Assembly: GCF_900182985.1 (NCBI RefSeq)
Contig: NZ_FXUY01000002.1
Span: 684,501 to 748,500, forward strand
Origin: Pseudomonas helmanticensis
Lineage (GTDB): Bacteria; Pseudomonadota; Gammaproteobacteria; Pseudomonadales; Pseudomonadaceae
Direction: 5' to 3'
Length of the DNA: 64,000 nucleotides
Of the stretch, positions 37,007 to 47,296 are shown piece by piece (within the stretch, counting starts at the first letter, position 1; every line of letters begins with the position of its first letter). Made by a program: the position numbers and the translations under genes. The notes beneath the pieces were generated by a model. That model did no database searches. It saw only the letters and a program-made list of their open reading frames with translations, and was not told the DNA's origin.

Positions 37007-39742
37007 TCAGCCTGCCTGGTGATTACGTCCTTGCCCCTGAGCATTCACTGCTATTGCTGCCTCCACAGCAGCTTGAGCAACATTCGCAAGCGCCGCTGGC
37101 ATAGTTCGGAGTTGCAGCTGATTCATTGCCTCAAGCGTCTCTACGATGATACGAACCAGGTGTTGATCATAATCATCGCGATTCGCCTCCTCGTGGATAC
37201 CTTTATTCAGGTAAAGCCACACATTGGATGGTGCCGGCACCCCCAAGACGGCTCCGAGCCCCTGCACAACACCTGGCTTGTCTGGATGTATGAAAGTTTT
37301 TGAGTCATCGAGACGTTTTTTCAGCGCTTCACAAAGGTTGCGCAAAGCAGGCTCAGCGCCGCGACCTGCCAACGGAACAGTCAGCATTCCAAGGTCGTTT
37401 TTACCGAGCCATTTCCACACCCTATCCGAAAACACCTCAAGGTTCTGTCTGGACGCTCCTAGCGCATTTCGCCAGTCCCCCATATCCAATGCCGCACGAG
37501 CTTGCGCGAGATAGTTGAAGGTATGCTCATTGCCCTTTACCCGCGGGCGATAGTCACCGATGTGCGGCATGAAGTAGTACGCAGTCCATTCCTTTGACTC
37601 GACATGATTTTGCAGATCCTTAATAAACTCGCTGCTATGGCACGTCACGATGATCTGGGTATTTGCAAACCGATCGCTCTGGAAGACCGCTTCGCGGATC
37701 CCCTCGCGGTGTTCAGTGTCAATTGCGTTGATCGCATCGTCGAAGATAATGGTGGGAGCTTGAACGTGTAAGGCTTTTGCAAGAAGGATGGCGACGCCAA
37801 GACAACGCACGTGCCCCTCACTGAGCACATGAAGCGCATCGACTTTTTTCTGCGCCGCTGCACAGAAAGAAAGCTCAATCCGGCCTTCTTCATCGGTGGG
37901 TAAATGTAACGCAGCGAGCTTGTCGCCTTCGTGATCCCGACGGTTAAACTCGTTGTAGATTTCCAGAGCAGTGGTATTCAGGCCCGCAATCAGCGTTCCT
38001 GGCAGCTCAGCTCGAAACTGCCTCAACAGCCGCAGAAAATCCTCGTAAGCCGCCTTGATACGCCGATCAAATGCCACTCGGTCCGACTCTTGCTCAGCGG
38101 CCTCAATTAGCGCAGCGTTAGACTGATCAAAAGCCTCAATTGCCTGACGGGTTTCTGCTATCTGCCGCGCTAGCTCAGCGCGCCGTGCGGTGAATCCCGC
38201 GGCGATTTGACCCGCCCGCACAAGTAGTTCGCGCTCGTTTACCAGCCCCTGACGCGACGCCAATAGTTCGTTAGTACGTACGTCACAGGCCTCATATTCG
38301 TTCGCCATGTCGACAATCTTTTGAGCGATGCTCTTCCCATCAGCTCCCGTCGTGAAACTTGGCCGCCACCAAGCTACGCCATGATCTACTCCCGGGGAAT
38401 GCAGATGACGCACTCGCTCATCCTGATTGGCGGCGGTTGCGCCGATGCGTTGAGCGAAAGCGTGGAGAACCGCCTCGAGACTCCGCGACGCGGTATCCCA
38501 CGCTCTACGAATCCCCGCTTGGTCATTTTGCAAGGCAGCTAGTTCTCTAAGCGCATCTAATCCGTCTTGCGCGTGGGTATAGGGGTTTCTCGTAGCATGG
38601 AAGTCACCGTGCAAAGGCGTTCCGCAAGCCGGGCAGTTATCCGGCGTGCCCTCCTGTAACTCGAGCAAAGCGTTGTAGAGGTTGAAAAAAGAAGTCTCTC
38701 CGGTTTTCTCCGCGAGCCGCGCGCTAACTTGCTCAAGCCGAATGTGCTCGCTCTCAGCGGCACGATAAGCCTCTACCAGTGCTGAACTACTTATGCCAAA
38801 TATAGGCGGAGTGGGAGCATCTAACTGAGCGTTTAAGATCTGAAGGCGGCCGGGAGCTTGGTCGTTACCCAGCATTTCTAGAAGCTGCGTGTATGAAAGT
38901 CCGGGTTTGAACGCTTCGGCGTAAGCTGCCTCCTCTGCCTCAAGGGCTCGAATCGCCGATGCCTCCCCATCCACTGTTTCTTGGTCGCGTTGGAGCGCCG
39001 CGCGGCGGGTATTCAGACCCAATTCGTGAACAGACACCAGGCTCAACTGGCTGTCCAAGGACTCATTGAAATGGCTCACGAAATCATGAAATTGCTGCAT
39101 GCCGAACAAGGATGCAATCAAGTCCTTCTTCTCACCGGCTGTCTTTGCAGCGATTCGCGAGAAGTTTTCTATACGATTCTTTTCGATGAAGCAAAAACGG
39201 TAGGCTTCCGAATGTGGTACCACCTGTGAAACTTGGCCTGCAACGTCCAGCACAGCTAGCGCGGGAGATTGGAAGCGACCTTCGTGGACGTTTGCGAAAT
39301 AACGCTGAGGTGTAATGCGCTTAGCTGAGGCCTCATCCACAGTGCCCAGAAGCGAAAGCTCCAGAGCCTCGCACAGACTAGTTTTACCGCTTCCATTAGG
39401 GCCGTAAAACATCGTGATTCGACGGGGAAACTCGAACGTCTCTGGGACACGAAATCCCCGAAAGGGGCCTATTGTCAGACTGCTCAACCCGCTCCACTGC
39501 CAAACGTTGGTGCGGAGGATCCTTGCCCCTTCCGGAGCGTCACAGCTCACAGTCGTCAGACCCTCACGTGCAATCACGACTAGCGCTACTGAACGCTTAC
39601 TCTGCGTCCGAGGACATGCTGCTACTCGGTCGAAATTCTCTTCTACGAGATTTGCTAGCCGCCTGGCATCTTCCGATACCCCGCGCTCTGCGCGGTGAAG
39701 CCACCCAAGGAACTGCTGATAGTCATGTCGAGCGGAACTCAT
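37007..39742 (-). CDS. SMC/Rad50-like ATPase with zinc hook
   Basis: A 911-aa ABC-type ATPase of the RecF/SMC/Rad50 kind. It has Walker A GPNGSGKT (residues 114-121), a split by helical arms with a CPAC zinc-hook-like motif (370-373), the ABC signature LSEGH (640-644) and Walker B TIIFDDAINAID with the catalytic acidic pair (668-669), then a switch histidine in VTCHSSEF. A roughly 110-residue N-terminal extension and a 200-residue C-terminal extension are unassigned. GGGGAAAGG precedes the ATG at 39742. It lies 291 bp downstream of a PLD nuclease gene on the same strand. Such ATPases drive DNA scanning or nuclease control in several defence systems. Confidence 0.8.
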   Translation of the reverse strand: MSSARHDYQQFLGWLHRAERGVSEDARRLANLVEENFDRVAACPRTQSKRSVALVVIAREGLTTVSCDAPEGARILRTNVWQWSGLSSLTIGPFRGFRVPETFEFPRRITMFYGPNGSGKTSLCEALELSLLGTVDEASAKRITPQRYFANVHEGRFQSPALAVLDVAGQVSQVVPHSEAYRFCFIEKNRIENFSRIAAKTAGEKKDLIASLFGMQQFHDFVSHFNESLDSQLSLVSVHELGLNTRRAALQRDQETVDGEASAIRALEAEEAAYAEAFKPGLSYTQLLEMLGNDQAPGRLQILNAQLDAPTPPIFGISSSALVEAYRAAESEHIRLEQVSARLAEKTGETSFFNLYNALLELQEGTPDNCPACGTPLHGDFHATRNPYTHAQDGLDALRELAALQNDQAGIRRAWDTASRSLEAVLHAFAQRIGATAANQDERVRHLHSPGVDHGVAWWRPSFTTGADGKSIAQKIVDMANEYEACDVRTNELLASRQGLVNERELLVRAGQIAAGFTARRAELARQIAETRQAIEAFDQSNAALIEAAEQESDRVAFDRRIKAAYEDFLRLLRQFRAELPGTLIAGLNTTALEIYNEFNRRDHEGDKLAALHLPTDEEGRIELSFCAAAQKKVDALHVLSEGHVRCLGVAILLAKALHVQAPTIIFDDAINAIDTEHREGIREAVFQSDRFANTQIIVTCHSSEFIKDLQNHVESKEWTAYYFMPHIGDYRPRVKGNEHTFNYLAQARAALDMGDWRNALGASRQNLEVFSDRVWKWLGKNDLGMLTVPLAGRGAEPALRNLCEALKKRLDDSKTFIHPDKPGVVQGLGAVLGVPAPSNVWLYLNKGIHEEANRDDYDQHLVRIIVETLEAMNQLQLRTMPAALANVAQAAVEAAIAVNAQGQGRNHQAG

Positions 39743-40033
39743 ACTGCCTTTCCCCAATAAGTATGAAATCGTCAACTGTTATAGCTCGGAATTTCGGAGT
39801 CGGCAGTTGCTCAAGATGACTATTTCCCAAGGACGCGCTCGCTGCGAGTTTTTATCAATTTTTGAAGGAGGGGAATCCTGTCGAACGTTAACTACGTATC
39901 ATCCCTTGTGCCAACCATCTATTGGTTCGGTGCCACCTGGAAAATTTCTTAATCAGTACCACTTGGCGCGAGTCTGCTCCTGCCGGCCGAAGGGTTATGA
40001 GAATTGATCAGCAAGCAAAAGCAATATAATCAT

Positions 40034-41053
40034 CTAAGCAATCCGCCCTGCCTCCCACTCAATGAAATCGTCGAGAGAAACGCATCGGGCCGTGCCAGGC
40101 TCGGCCCCTTCGTACAACTCATCAATCCAAGGTTTCAGGCGTGTCGCCAATCCTCGTCCGTCTTCCTTGGATAACGTCATTCCCGCCACATATTTCAGCT
40201 GCCCCAACATGGTCAATGGCACTGGGTTTCTTTTTCCAGGCGTCATGAACGTCCTGTCGAGCTGGGGAATGCGTACCCAAGCACCAACGGCAGTCAGTCG
40301 CTTGGTTGGCCCGTAACGCACGGCAATAATCGGAGCGTCGGTAGGCAATGGCTCTTCACTGTCGTCAGGCCAGTCCTCAAAGAACTCTAATTTGGTATTC
40401 CGTACCGCGGGTAGATCCGAACGTCTTGCGTCTTTTTCCGCTTGTGCTGCCTCAGCTTTGGCTTGGACGCTCGCCTCCAGCCTGTAGATTGCAATGTGAA
40501 TATTTCGATTCCTTAGATCGTTGTGGCGCGCTTCTAGCAATCTTTCGGCACTCAACGGGCGATTGGCTCGGTTTTTTTCCCACTGAAGCTGGGCTTTATC
40601 CAAGCGATCATCGGTGATTTCTGCGCCGCGTGCCCAGAGTCCATCAAACCATTCCCGCATCATCGCTAGTTGTGAAATATCTTCAACTAGCACCCCAGCT
40701 TCATGCCATCCAACGCACTCGGCACCCTCAAAGCCCAGTCCATTAACCGACAGATTGGCAGAACCTACGATTGCCGTTGTTTCACCGATCGCCACCTTGG
40801 CGTGCAGATTGTCGAGAGTCAGTACCTGAATTCCAGGTCTCTTCTTCGCCAGCTCGAGCAGGTCACGGATCACTTGGGGGTTAGTCCCGCCGCTGCCTAA
40901 ATTGCAGATTATTCGCAGAGACCGCCCACTCCACGCGTCAGCTATCAACCGCTGTGCACCCTCACCCCAGAATGCTACAGCGATAGCCAACTGCTGGTTG
41001 TTTTCGACAAGTCCGCGAAATTGGTCTGAGTACCGTTTTGACGACAGAAACAT
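40034..41053 (-). CDS. Phospholipase D-like nuclease-domain protein
   Basis: A 339-aa protein with one HKD motif in DNLHAKVAIGETTAIVGSAN (His88, Lys90, Gly-Ser-x-Asn shortly after, counted from an upstream TTG that adds four residues). One motif per chain means it would act as a dimer, as in bacterial PLD endonucleases such as BfiI. The N-terminal part (SDQFRGLVENNQQLAIAVAF) matches the start of this fold, and the C-terminal 170 residues are unassigned. The SMC-like ATPase gene follows on the same strand, so a two-component nuclease/ATPase module is likely. The ATG at 41053 was preferred to TTG at 41065; neither has a strong ribosome site. Confidence 0.75.
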   Translation of the reverse strand: MFLSSKRYSDQFRGLVENNQQLAIAVAFWGEGAQRLIADAWSGRSLRIICNLGSGGTNPQVIRDLLELAKKRPGIQVLTLDNLHAKVAIGETTAIVGSANLSVNGLGFEGAECVGWHEAGVLVEDISQLAMMREWFDGLWARGAEITDDRLDKAQLQWEKNRANRPLSAERLLEARHNDLRNRNIHIAIYRLEASVQAKAEAAQAEKDARRSDLPAVRNTKLEFFEDWPDDSEEPLPTDAPIIAVRYGPTKRLTAVGAWVRIPQLDRTFMTPGKRNPVPLTMLGQLKYVAGMTLSKEDGRGLATRLKPWIDELYEGAEPGTARCVSLDDFIEWEAGRIA

Positions 41054-41356
41054 CTGATTACCCAAGGCTTTCTAGAATTATCGAGCTTAGCTGATCGGCC
41101 GCTGGGGAAGCTGTTGAAATTGGAGGCAGATGATTGTCTACGTCTGCGCCCGTATAGACGCACCTGAGTTTATGTTCCTAGCCCAGATTTACCTTTCGCG
41201 ACTGGTAGCGATCCCCCCTCGGCAAGACATCGCAAAATCAACCTCTTGGAGATTTCTGAAAAAATCAGGAACAGCGGTAAAAAATTAGGGGAATGTGCCG
41301 ACCATAAAGCTAGGAGACTGAAACTCAGTCACCATATCTTCTAATAGGGCTTATGA

Positions 41357-41704
41357 ATGAAGAAGCTGCACGAGCTGTTCCGCTCCACTGCCTACATCGC
41401 TGGATCTATCGCCTGGATCGTGCGCAACTACATCAGGGATAACCCATGGGTCACATCTGGCCTAAAAAACCTAATGATGATCTCAGGCATCACCATCACG
41501 ATCCTATCGGCGATGCTTTGGCACATCTCTGCTACATGGCAAGAAGATGTGGCCCAAATCCAAAACCTCGACCAGGCGACAGTCATTGCGAGTACCACTG
41601 CGGCCGCCATGTTGAACACAAAAGCGGCGATGCTCGGTGTGATCGCCGCCCTAGTGAACGCGCTGTATTTTTGGATTGGAACGCTGAGCAACTCAAGAGA
41701 GTAA
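41357..41704 (+). CDS. Small membrane protein of unknown function
   Basis: A 115-aa protein with three likely membrane segments: AYIAGSIAWIVRNYI (12-26), SGLKNLMMISGITITILSAM (34-53) and AAMLGVIAALVNALYFWIG (90-108). No family recognised. AGGG lies before the ATG. It is the last gene before the junction with the core chromosome. It runs opposite to a decayed minus-strand frame that overlaps its 3' end. Confidence 0.5.
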   Translation: MKKLHELFRSTAYIAGSIAWIVRNYIRDNPWVTSGLKNLMMISGITITILSAMLWHISATWQEDVAQIQNLDQATVIASTTAAAMLNTKAAMLGVIAALVNALYFWIGTLSNSRE

Positions 41705-42185
41705 AGGACACTGTCTTCAAGGGCACATTGTCATCAGTCGACCATTCTGATGCCTCCAACGTGGCGGATGGCTGCTCCTGCTGCCGTGGCACTTGGCGGG
41801 TACCACCTTCCACGTTCTCGACAGGCTTGGATTCTTCGTCTAGTGCCCAGTAGCGCTGAACCAGTGCAATAACTTCAGGATCGGTAGCGTGGATCTCTAA
41901 TTTGATGGCCATCGTGCAATCGGTCCAAGGAGGTGGTTCGAATTGGTTTTTCAGAATCGAATCAGGACTCAGCAACTTCTCCACGGCACCAGCAAACGAC
42001 TTCAGATTTCCCCCTTAGGTTCACGCTGAGTCATGCAGGGAACGGGTGGAAATCGGTATAAGCCAGAGCGCCTGGAAAATCCCCTGGCGGCATTTGCCGA
42101 CATTAGGTGAGCCAGAGATGGAGATCCGTTGATCTGAAGCGCCTACGGGCTCTGAAGGTGTCTGAAACATGCACAGGAACGCGAA
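41705..42185. other. Island-end region with a possible decayed minus-strand gene
   Basis: On the minus strand a protein-like stretch runs from about 42012 towards 41705 (AVEKLLSPDSILKNQFEPPP, then DPEVIALVQRYWALDEESKP) but has no ATG or GTG with a ribosome site at its natural start and then runs into the antisense of the membrane gene. It is either a truncated gene or one with a non-standard start (GGGGGA precedes CTG). The rest is non-coding. Confidence 0.35.
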
Positions 42186-42737
<552 letters not shown>

Positions 42738-42747
42738 TTAATCAAAG

Positions 42748-43929
42748 TCATTGCGCGTTTTGTGGAGCGGCGGCTGCCGGTTCCGGAGTCGGCGCGGGCT
42801 CCTGCGGCGGAACCTGCGGCAACGCTTCAGGCGCAGTATCCGGAGAGGCCGCAGGAATCGCTTCCTCGGCAGCCGGTGCCGCTTCGGGCGCTGCTGCCGG
42901 GGCCGGACTGGAACGGTAATCCGCCCGTCGTTTGAGCTGGAATTCACGCACCGCACTGTTGTGCGCATCCAGATCATCAGAGAACACATGGCTGCCATCG
43001 CCACGCGCGACGAAGTACAGGCTCGTGCCTTCCACCGGGTTCAGCGCTGCGTGAATCGCTTCACGGCCGACCATCGCGATCGGCGTCGGCGGCAGGCCGG
43101 GAATCACGTAAGTGTTATACGCCGTCGGCTCCTTCAAATGCGCGCGAGTCAACTTGCCGGTGTAGCGATCACCCAGGCCATAGATAACGGTCGGATCGGT
43201 CTGCAACTGCATGCCAAGAGCCATGCGTCGCACGAAGACGCCAGCGATTTGCCCGCGCTCCTGTGGCACACCGGTTTCCTTTTCGACCAGCGAGGCCATG
43301 ATCAGCGCCTGATAGGGTTCCTTGTACGGCGCATCGGCCGAACGTTTTTCCCACTCATTAGCCAACACTTCGTCGAGACGTTCGAAGGCTTTCTTCAGCA
43401 GCTCGGCGTCGGACATGCCACGCACGAAACGGTAGGTATCGGGGAAGAAACGCCCTTCAGGAAACAGGCCCTTATGGCCAATCTTGGCCATGACATCGGT
43501 GTCACTCAAACCATTGAGGGTCTGCGTGAGTTTTTCGTCTTTGGCCAACGCCGCGCGCACTTGATGGAAATTCCAGCCTTCGACCAATGTCAGGCTGTAC
43601 TGAACTACATCGCCACGCTTCCACAAGTCGATCAGACCGTTGACGGTCATGCCCGGCTGCATGCGGTATTCACCGCTGTGGATCGGCGTGCCGGCGAGGT
43701 TGAAGCGCCAGTAGACCCGAAGCCAGAAAGCGTCCTTGATGACGCCATCGGTTTCGAGTTCGAGGAAAGTACGGGTCGGTGTCGAACCTTTCGGCACATC
43801 CAGCAGTTCTTCCTGCGTGATGTTCAGGGGCTGTTCCAGCGCGGAGTGAATCTTCCAGGCGCTGGCGCCCAACAGCAGCCCTGCCAGAACCAGTCCGGTT
43901 TCCAGCAGCAGCAAAAGTTTACGTCTCAC
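42748..43929 (-). CDS. mltG: Endolytic murein transglycosylase MltG
   Basis: A 393-aa inner-membrane protein with an N-terminal membrane anchor (LLLLLETGLVLAGLLLGASA), a LysM-like segment and the YceG catalytic domain: YRMQPGMTVNGLIDLWKRGD, FFPDTYRF, the catalytic glutamate in MASLVEKETG and TDPTVIYGLG, NTYVIPGLPPTPI. It cleaves nascent glycan strands and sets their length. The C-terminal 55 residues are Ala/Pro/Glu-rich and disordered. The start is GTG, 3 bp after pabC. Normally followed by tmk, as here. Confidence 0.96.
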   Translation of the reverse strand: MRRKLLLLLETGLVLAGLLLGASAWKIHSALEQPLNITQEELLDVPKGSTPTRTFLELETDGVIKDAFWLRVYWRFNLAGTPIHSGEYRMQPGMTVNGLIDLWKRGDVVQYSLTLVEGWNFHQVRAALAKDEKLTQTLNGLSDTDVMAKIGHKGLFPEGRFFPDTYRFVRGMSDAELLKKAFERLDEVLANEWEKRSADAPYKEPYQALIMASLVEKETGVPQERGQIAGVFVRRMALGMQLQTDPTVIYGLGDRYTGKLTRAHLKEPTAYNTYVIPGLPPTPIAMVGREAIHAALNPVEGTSLYFVARGDGSHVFSDDLDAHNSAVREFQLKRRADYRSSPAPAAAPEAAPAAEEAIPAASPDTAPEALPQVPPQEPAPTPEPAAAAPQNAQ

Positions 43930-43932
43930 GAA

Positions 43933-44748
43933 TCAGGCATCCAGTAGGGCGCGGGCAATGGTTTGCAGTTTACGGGTGAGCGGGCCAACCGGCCAGCTCA
44001 GTGCAGCGTAGGCGCGTACCGGCCAGACGCCATAAACGCTGTTGCAGACAAATACTTCATCGGCCCATTGCAGCTGTTCGAGGCTGATGTCGGCGATTTG
44101 CGTGGGGATAGCCAATGACTCGGCCTGAAACAATATTTCGGCGCGCATCACCCCGGCCACGCCGCAACGCTTCAAGTCCGGCGTGAGCAACACACCGTCA
44201 CGCAGCAGAAACAGATTGCTGAAAACACCTTCGATGACTCGACCGGCCTGATCGAGCATCAAGCCTTCGGCGTGTTCGCTGTCCTGCCATTCGGCACGGG
44301 CGAGAACCTGTTCCAGTCGATTGAGGTGTTTGAGTCCGGCGAGCAATGGCTGATGAGACAACCGCGTGCTGCACGGAAACAGGCGAATGCCTTGCTCCGC
44401 GTTTACAGCGGGGTAAGCCGCCGCAGGGTTGCCTTGCAGAATGCGTCGGCCCGGCGCCGTAGGATCGGGTGCATAACCGCGCAAACCGTCGCCACGGGTG
44501 AGGATCAGCTTGAGCACGCCCTCACCCATCGCTGCGGCGTAGCTCAGCAGTTCTTGGCGAACCAGTTGGATATCGGCGGCGATGGCCAGACGCAAGCAGC
44601 CATCGGCCAGTCGCACCAGGTGTCGATCGAGCAGAACGGGCTGGCCGTCATGCACAGCGATGGTCTCGAACAGACCATCGCCGTAAGCCAGGCCACGATC
44701 TTTCAGCGACAGACTGTCAGCCGGTTGACCGTCGACCCAGCTGTCCAT
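43933..44748 (-). CDS. pabC: Aminodeoxychorismate lyase
   Basis: A 271-aa PLP enzyme of fold type IV that turns aminodeoxychorismate into p-aminobenzoate and pyruvate for folate synthesis. It has DRGLAYGDGLFETI near the N-terminus, the lysine in VLKLILTRGDG and the GVAGVMRAEIL block. Its ATG overlaps the fabF stop by one base, so the two are translationally coupled. It is in its usual pseudomonad position between fabF and mltG. Confidence 0.95.
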   Translation of the reverse strand: MDSWVDGQPADSLSLKDRGLAYGDGLFETIAVHDGQPVLLDRHLVRLADGCLRLAIAADIQLVRQELLSYAAAMGEGVLKLILTRGDGLRGYAPDPTAPGRRILQGNPAAAYPAVNAEQGIRLFPCSTRLSHQPLLAGLKHLNRLEQVLARAEWQDSEHAEGLMLDQAGRVIEGVFSNLFLLRDGVLLTPDLKRCGVAGVMRAEILFQAESLAIPTQIADISLEQLQWADEVFVCNSVYGVWPVRAYAALSWPVGPLTRKLQTIARALLDA

Positions 44749-45992
44749 CAGCCTGCAAACCGGCGGAATGCCAGGGTGCCGTTAGTGCCGCCAAACCCGA
44801 AGGAGTTGGACAGCACGACGTCGATGTCCATGTTGCGCGCAGTGTGCGGCACAAAATCGAGATCGCAGCCTTCGTCCGGCTCGTCGAGGTTGATGGTCGG
44901 CGGTGCGACCTGGCTGTTGATCGCCAGCACACTGAAGATCGCTTCGACCGCGCCTGCCGCACCCAGCAAGTGACCGGTCATCGACTTGGTCGAGCTGACG
45001 GCCAGTTTGTAGGCGTGCTCACCGAACACCGACTTGATCGCGTTGGCTTCGGCAAGGTCGCCGGCCGGAGTCGAAGTACCGTGGGCGTTGATGTACTGCA
45101 CCTGATCGACGTTGATTTTCGCATCGCGCAGCGCATTGGTGATGCAGCGTGCGGCACCGGCGCCGTCGGCGGGTGGCGACGTCATGTGGAAGGCATCGCC
45201 ACTGGTGCCAAAGCCGATCAGCTCGGCGTAGATGGTCGCACCGCGCGCCTTGGCGTGTTCCAGCTCTTCGAGAACCAGTGCACCGGCGCCGTCAGACAGT
45301 ACGAAGCCGTCACGGCCCTTGTCCCATGGACGGCTGGCGCGGGTCGGTTCGTCGTTGCGCGTCGACAGCGCACGGGATGCGCCGAAGCCACCCATGCCGA
45401 GACCGCACGCGGCCATTTCGGCACCGCCGGCAATCATCACGTCGGCTTCGTCGTACATGATGTTGCGCGCCGCCATGCCGATGCAGTGCGTACCGGTGGT
45501 ACATGCGGTGGCGATGGCGTAGTTAGGTCCCTGTGCGCCCAGATGGATCGACAGGAAACCGGAAATCATATTGATGATCGAGCCTGGCACGAAGAATGGC
45601 GAGATTCGACGCGGGCCCGTCTCATGCAGGGTACGGCTGGTTTCTTCGATGTTGGTCAGACCACCAATGCCCGAACCCATGGCCACGCCAATGCGTTCAC
45701 GGTTGGCGTCGGTGACTTCCAGGCCGGAATTGCGCACGGCCTGAAAGCCGGCAGCGAGACCGTACTGAATGAACAGGTCGAGCTTGCGCGCTTCCTTGAC
45801 CGATAGGTATTCCTCGACATTGAAGCCCTTTACCGAGCCGCCAAAGCGGGTGGAATAGGCAGAAAGGTCGGTGTGTTCGATCAGACCAATGCCACTGCGG
45901 CCAGCCAGAATGCCCTGCCAACTGCTCGGCACATCCGTGCCCAGTGGCGACAACATACCCATACCGGTGACTACGACGCGTCTACGCGACAC
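44748..45992 (-). CDS. fabF: 3-oxoacyl-ACP synthase II
   Basis: A 414-aa condensing enzyme of fatty-acid elongation. The catalytic Cys-His-His triad is visible in [23 protein letters not shown] and [14 protein letters not shown]. The start is the GTG at 45992 after GGAGAG; the frame extends 12 codons further without support. It lies after the acpP gene with a strong hairpin in between. Confidence 0.97.
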   Translation of the reverse strand: MSRRRVVVTGMGMLSPLGTDVPSSWQGILAGRSGIGLIEHTDLSAYSTRFGGSVKGFNVEEYLSVKEARKLDLFIQYGLAAGFQAVRNSGLEVTDANRERIGVAMGSGIGGLTNIEETSRTLHETGPRRISPFFVPGSIINMISGFLSIHLGAQGPNYAIATACTTGTHCIGMAARNIMYDEADVMIAGGAEMAACGLGMGGFGASRALSTRNDEPTRASRPWDKGRDGFVLSDGAGALVLEELEHAKARGATIYAELIGFGTSGDAFHMTSPPADGAGAARCITNALRDAKINVDQVQYINAHGTSTPAGDLAEANAIKSVFGEHAYKLAVSSTKSMTGHLLGAAGAVEAIFSVLAINSQVAPPTINLDEPDEGCDLDFVPHTARNMDIDVVLSNSFGFGGTNGTLAFRRFAG

Positions 45993-46040
45993 AGCACTCT
46001 CCTTTTTCAAATGACGACGACTTTGCATCAGACCTAAAGA

Positions 46041-46074
46041 AAAAACCGCACGCCATGATGGCAGTGCGGTTTTT
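46041..46074 (-). terminator. Hairpin between acpP and fabF
   Basis: AAAAACCGCAC (46041-46051) pairs with GTGCGGTTTTT (46064-46074) across a 12-base loop; the minus-strand read ends in a T run. It should terminate much of the transcription leaving acpP and so help keep ACP much more abundant than FabF. Confidence 0.85.
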
Positions 46075-46103
46075 CCATGACAGCAAACAACGATTACAAG
46101 CTA

Positions 46104-46340
46104 TTACGCCTGATGGTTGGTAACGTAATCGATTGCAGCTTGTACAGTAGTGATCTTCTCAGCTTCTTCGTCAGGGATTTCGGTCTCGAATTCCTCTTCC
46201 AGAGCCATCACCAGCTCAACGGTGTCAAGGGAGTCGGCACCCAGGTCTTCTACGAAGGAAGCGGTGTTAACCACTTCTTCTTCTTTAACACCCAGTTGCT
46301 CGGCAACGATTTTCTTGACGCGCTCTTCGATGGTGCTCAT
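46104..46340 (-). CDS. acpP: Acyl carrier protein
   Basis: A 78-aa acidic ACP with the phosphopantetheine serine in [19 protein letters not shown]. It carries acyl chains for fatty-acid and lipid A synthesis. A strong promoter and a good ribosome site (AGGAGTG) lie upstream, fitting the high level this protein needs. Confidence 0.98.
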   Translation of the reverse strand: MSTIEERVKKIVAEQLGVKEEEVVNTASFVEDLGADSLDTVELVMALEEEFETEIPDEEAEKITTVQAAIDYVTNHQA

Positions 46341-46392
46341 ACCTTGTTTTCACTCCTAATGGACAAATTCAGGCAGCTGGCCAGTGGGTAAG

Positions 46393-46420
46393 TGTATAGA
46401 AAGACTTTTCAGTTTTTCAA
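46393..46420 (-). promoter_or_regulatory. acpP: Likely sigma-70 promoter of acpP
   Basis: On the minus strand TTGAAA (46415-46420) and TATACA (46393-46398) are separated by 16 bp and lie about 50-80 bp before the acpP start, in an AT-rich stretch. The fit to the consensus is good, though by eye only. Confidence 0.6.
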
Positions 46421-46536
46421 CTGAAAGCTTCACTCCTCAAACCCTGCGGCCCTCTGCCTATAAATAGATTGCAGCTTTATAACGGATTTTAGACAGCTCG
46501 TATGACATTTTTTTGAAGCAATCCGTCACATTTTAC

Positions 46537-47280
46537 TTACATGTACATCCCACCGTTCACCGGGATTGTAGCCCCAGTGACGTATGCCGCACCGTCGGAT
46601 GCAAGAAAAGCGACCACAGACGCGATCTCTTGAGCTTGCCCCAGACGACCCAGCGGAATCTGCGTCTGCAAGGCTTCACGCTGTGCTTCAGGCAGCTCGC
46701 GGGTCATATCGGTGTCGATAAACCCTGGGGTTACCGAGTTGACCGTAATCGAACGCGAACCGACTTCACGCGCCATTGCACGGCTGAAACCTTCCAGACC
46801 GGCCTTGGCGGCTGCATAGTTTACTTGGCCAGCGTTGCCCATGGCACCCACCACCGAGCCAATACTGATAATTCGACCCCAACGTGCCTTGGTCATACCG
46901 CGCAAAACGCCCTTGGACAGGCGGAATAGACTGTTCAGGTTGGTATCGATCACGTCGTACCACTCATCGTCTTTCATGCGCATCATCAGGTTATCGCGGG
47001 TGATACCGGCATTATTGACCAGGATCGCCACCGGCGCACCGAACTGCTCCTGAATGCTCGCCAGCACTGCGCTGACCGATTCATCGCTGGTAACGTTCAG
47101 CTCAAGGCCAGTGCCCTGAATACCGTTTTCCTTCAGGGTTGCCGCAATGCGCTCAGCGCCCGAAGCGGAAGTCGCGGTGCCAATAACGATGGCGCCCTGA
47201 CGACCCAGTTCCAGTGCGATAGCCTGGCCGATACCGCGGCTTGCGCCGGTGACCAGTGCAACTTTACCTTGCAGACTCAT
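46537..47280 (-). CDS. fabG: 3-oxoacyl-ACP reductase
   Basis: A 247-aa short-chain dehydrogenase with the NADPH motif GASRGIG, NNAG, and the Ser-Tyr-Lys triad in SIGSVVGAMGNAGQVNYAAA/K. It reduces 3-oxoacyl-ACP in each elongation round. The start is the ATG at 47280 with AGGAGAAAC upstream; it lies 16 bp after fabD. Confidence 0.97.
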   Translation of the reverse strand: MSLQGKVALVTGASRGIGQAIALELGRQGAIVIGTATSASGAERIAATLKENGIQGTGLELNVTSDESVSAVLASIQEQFGAPVAILVNNAGITRDNLMMRMKDDEWYDVIDTNLNSLFRLSKGVLRGMTKARWGRIISIGSVVGAMGNAGQVNYAAAKAGLEGFSRAMAREVGSRSITVNSVTPGFIDTDMTRELPEAQREALQTQIPLGRLGQAQEIASVVAFLASDGAAYVTGATIPVNGGMYM

Positions 47281-47296
47281 GCAAGTTTCTCCTGAT

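Noticed and set aside
41930..41960. tRNA-like GGTTCGAAT sequence near 41935
   Set aside because: No acceptor or anticodon stems can be built around it.
42751..43947. Plus-strand open frame of 398 codons opposite mltG
   Set aside because: Antisense shadow of a high-GC gene; no recognisable sequence.
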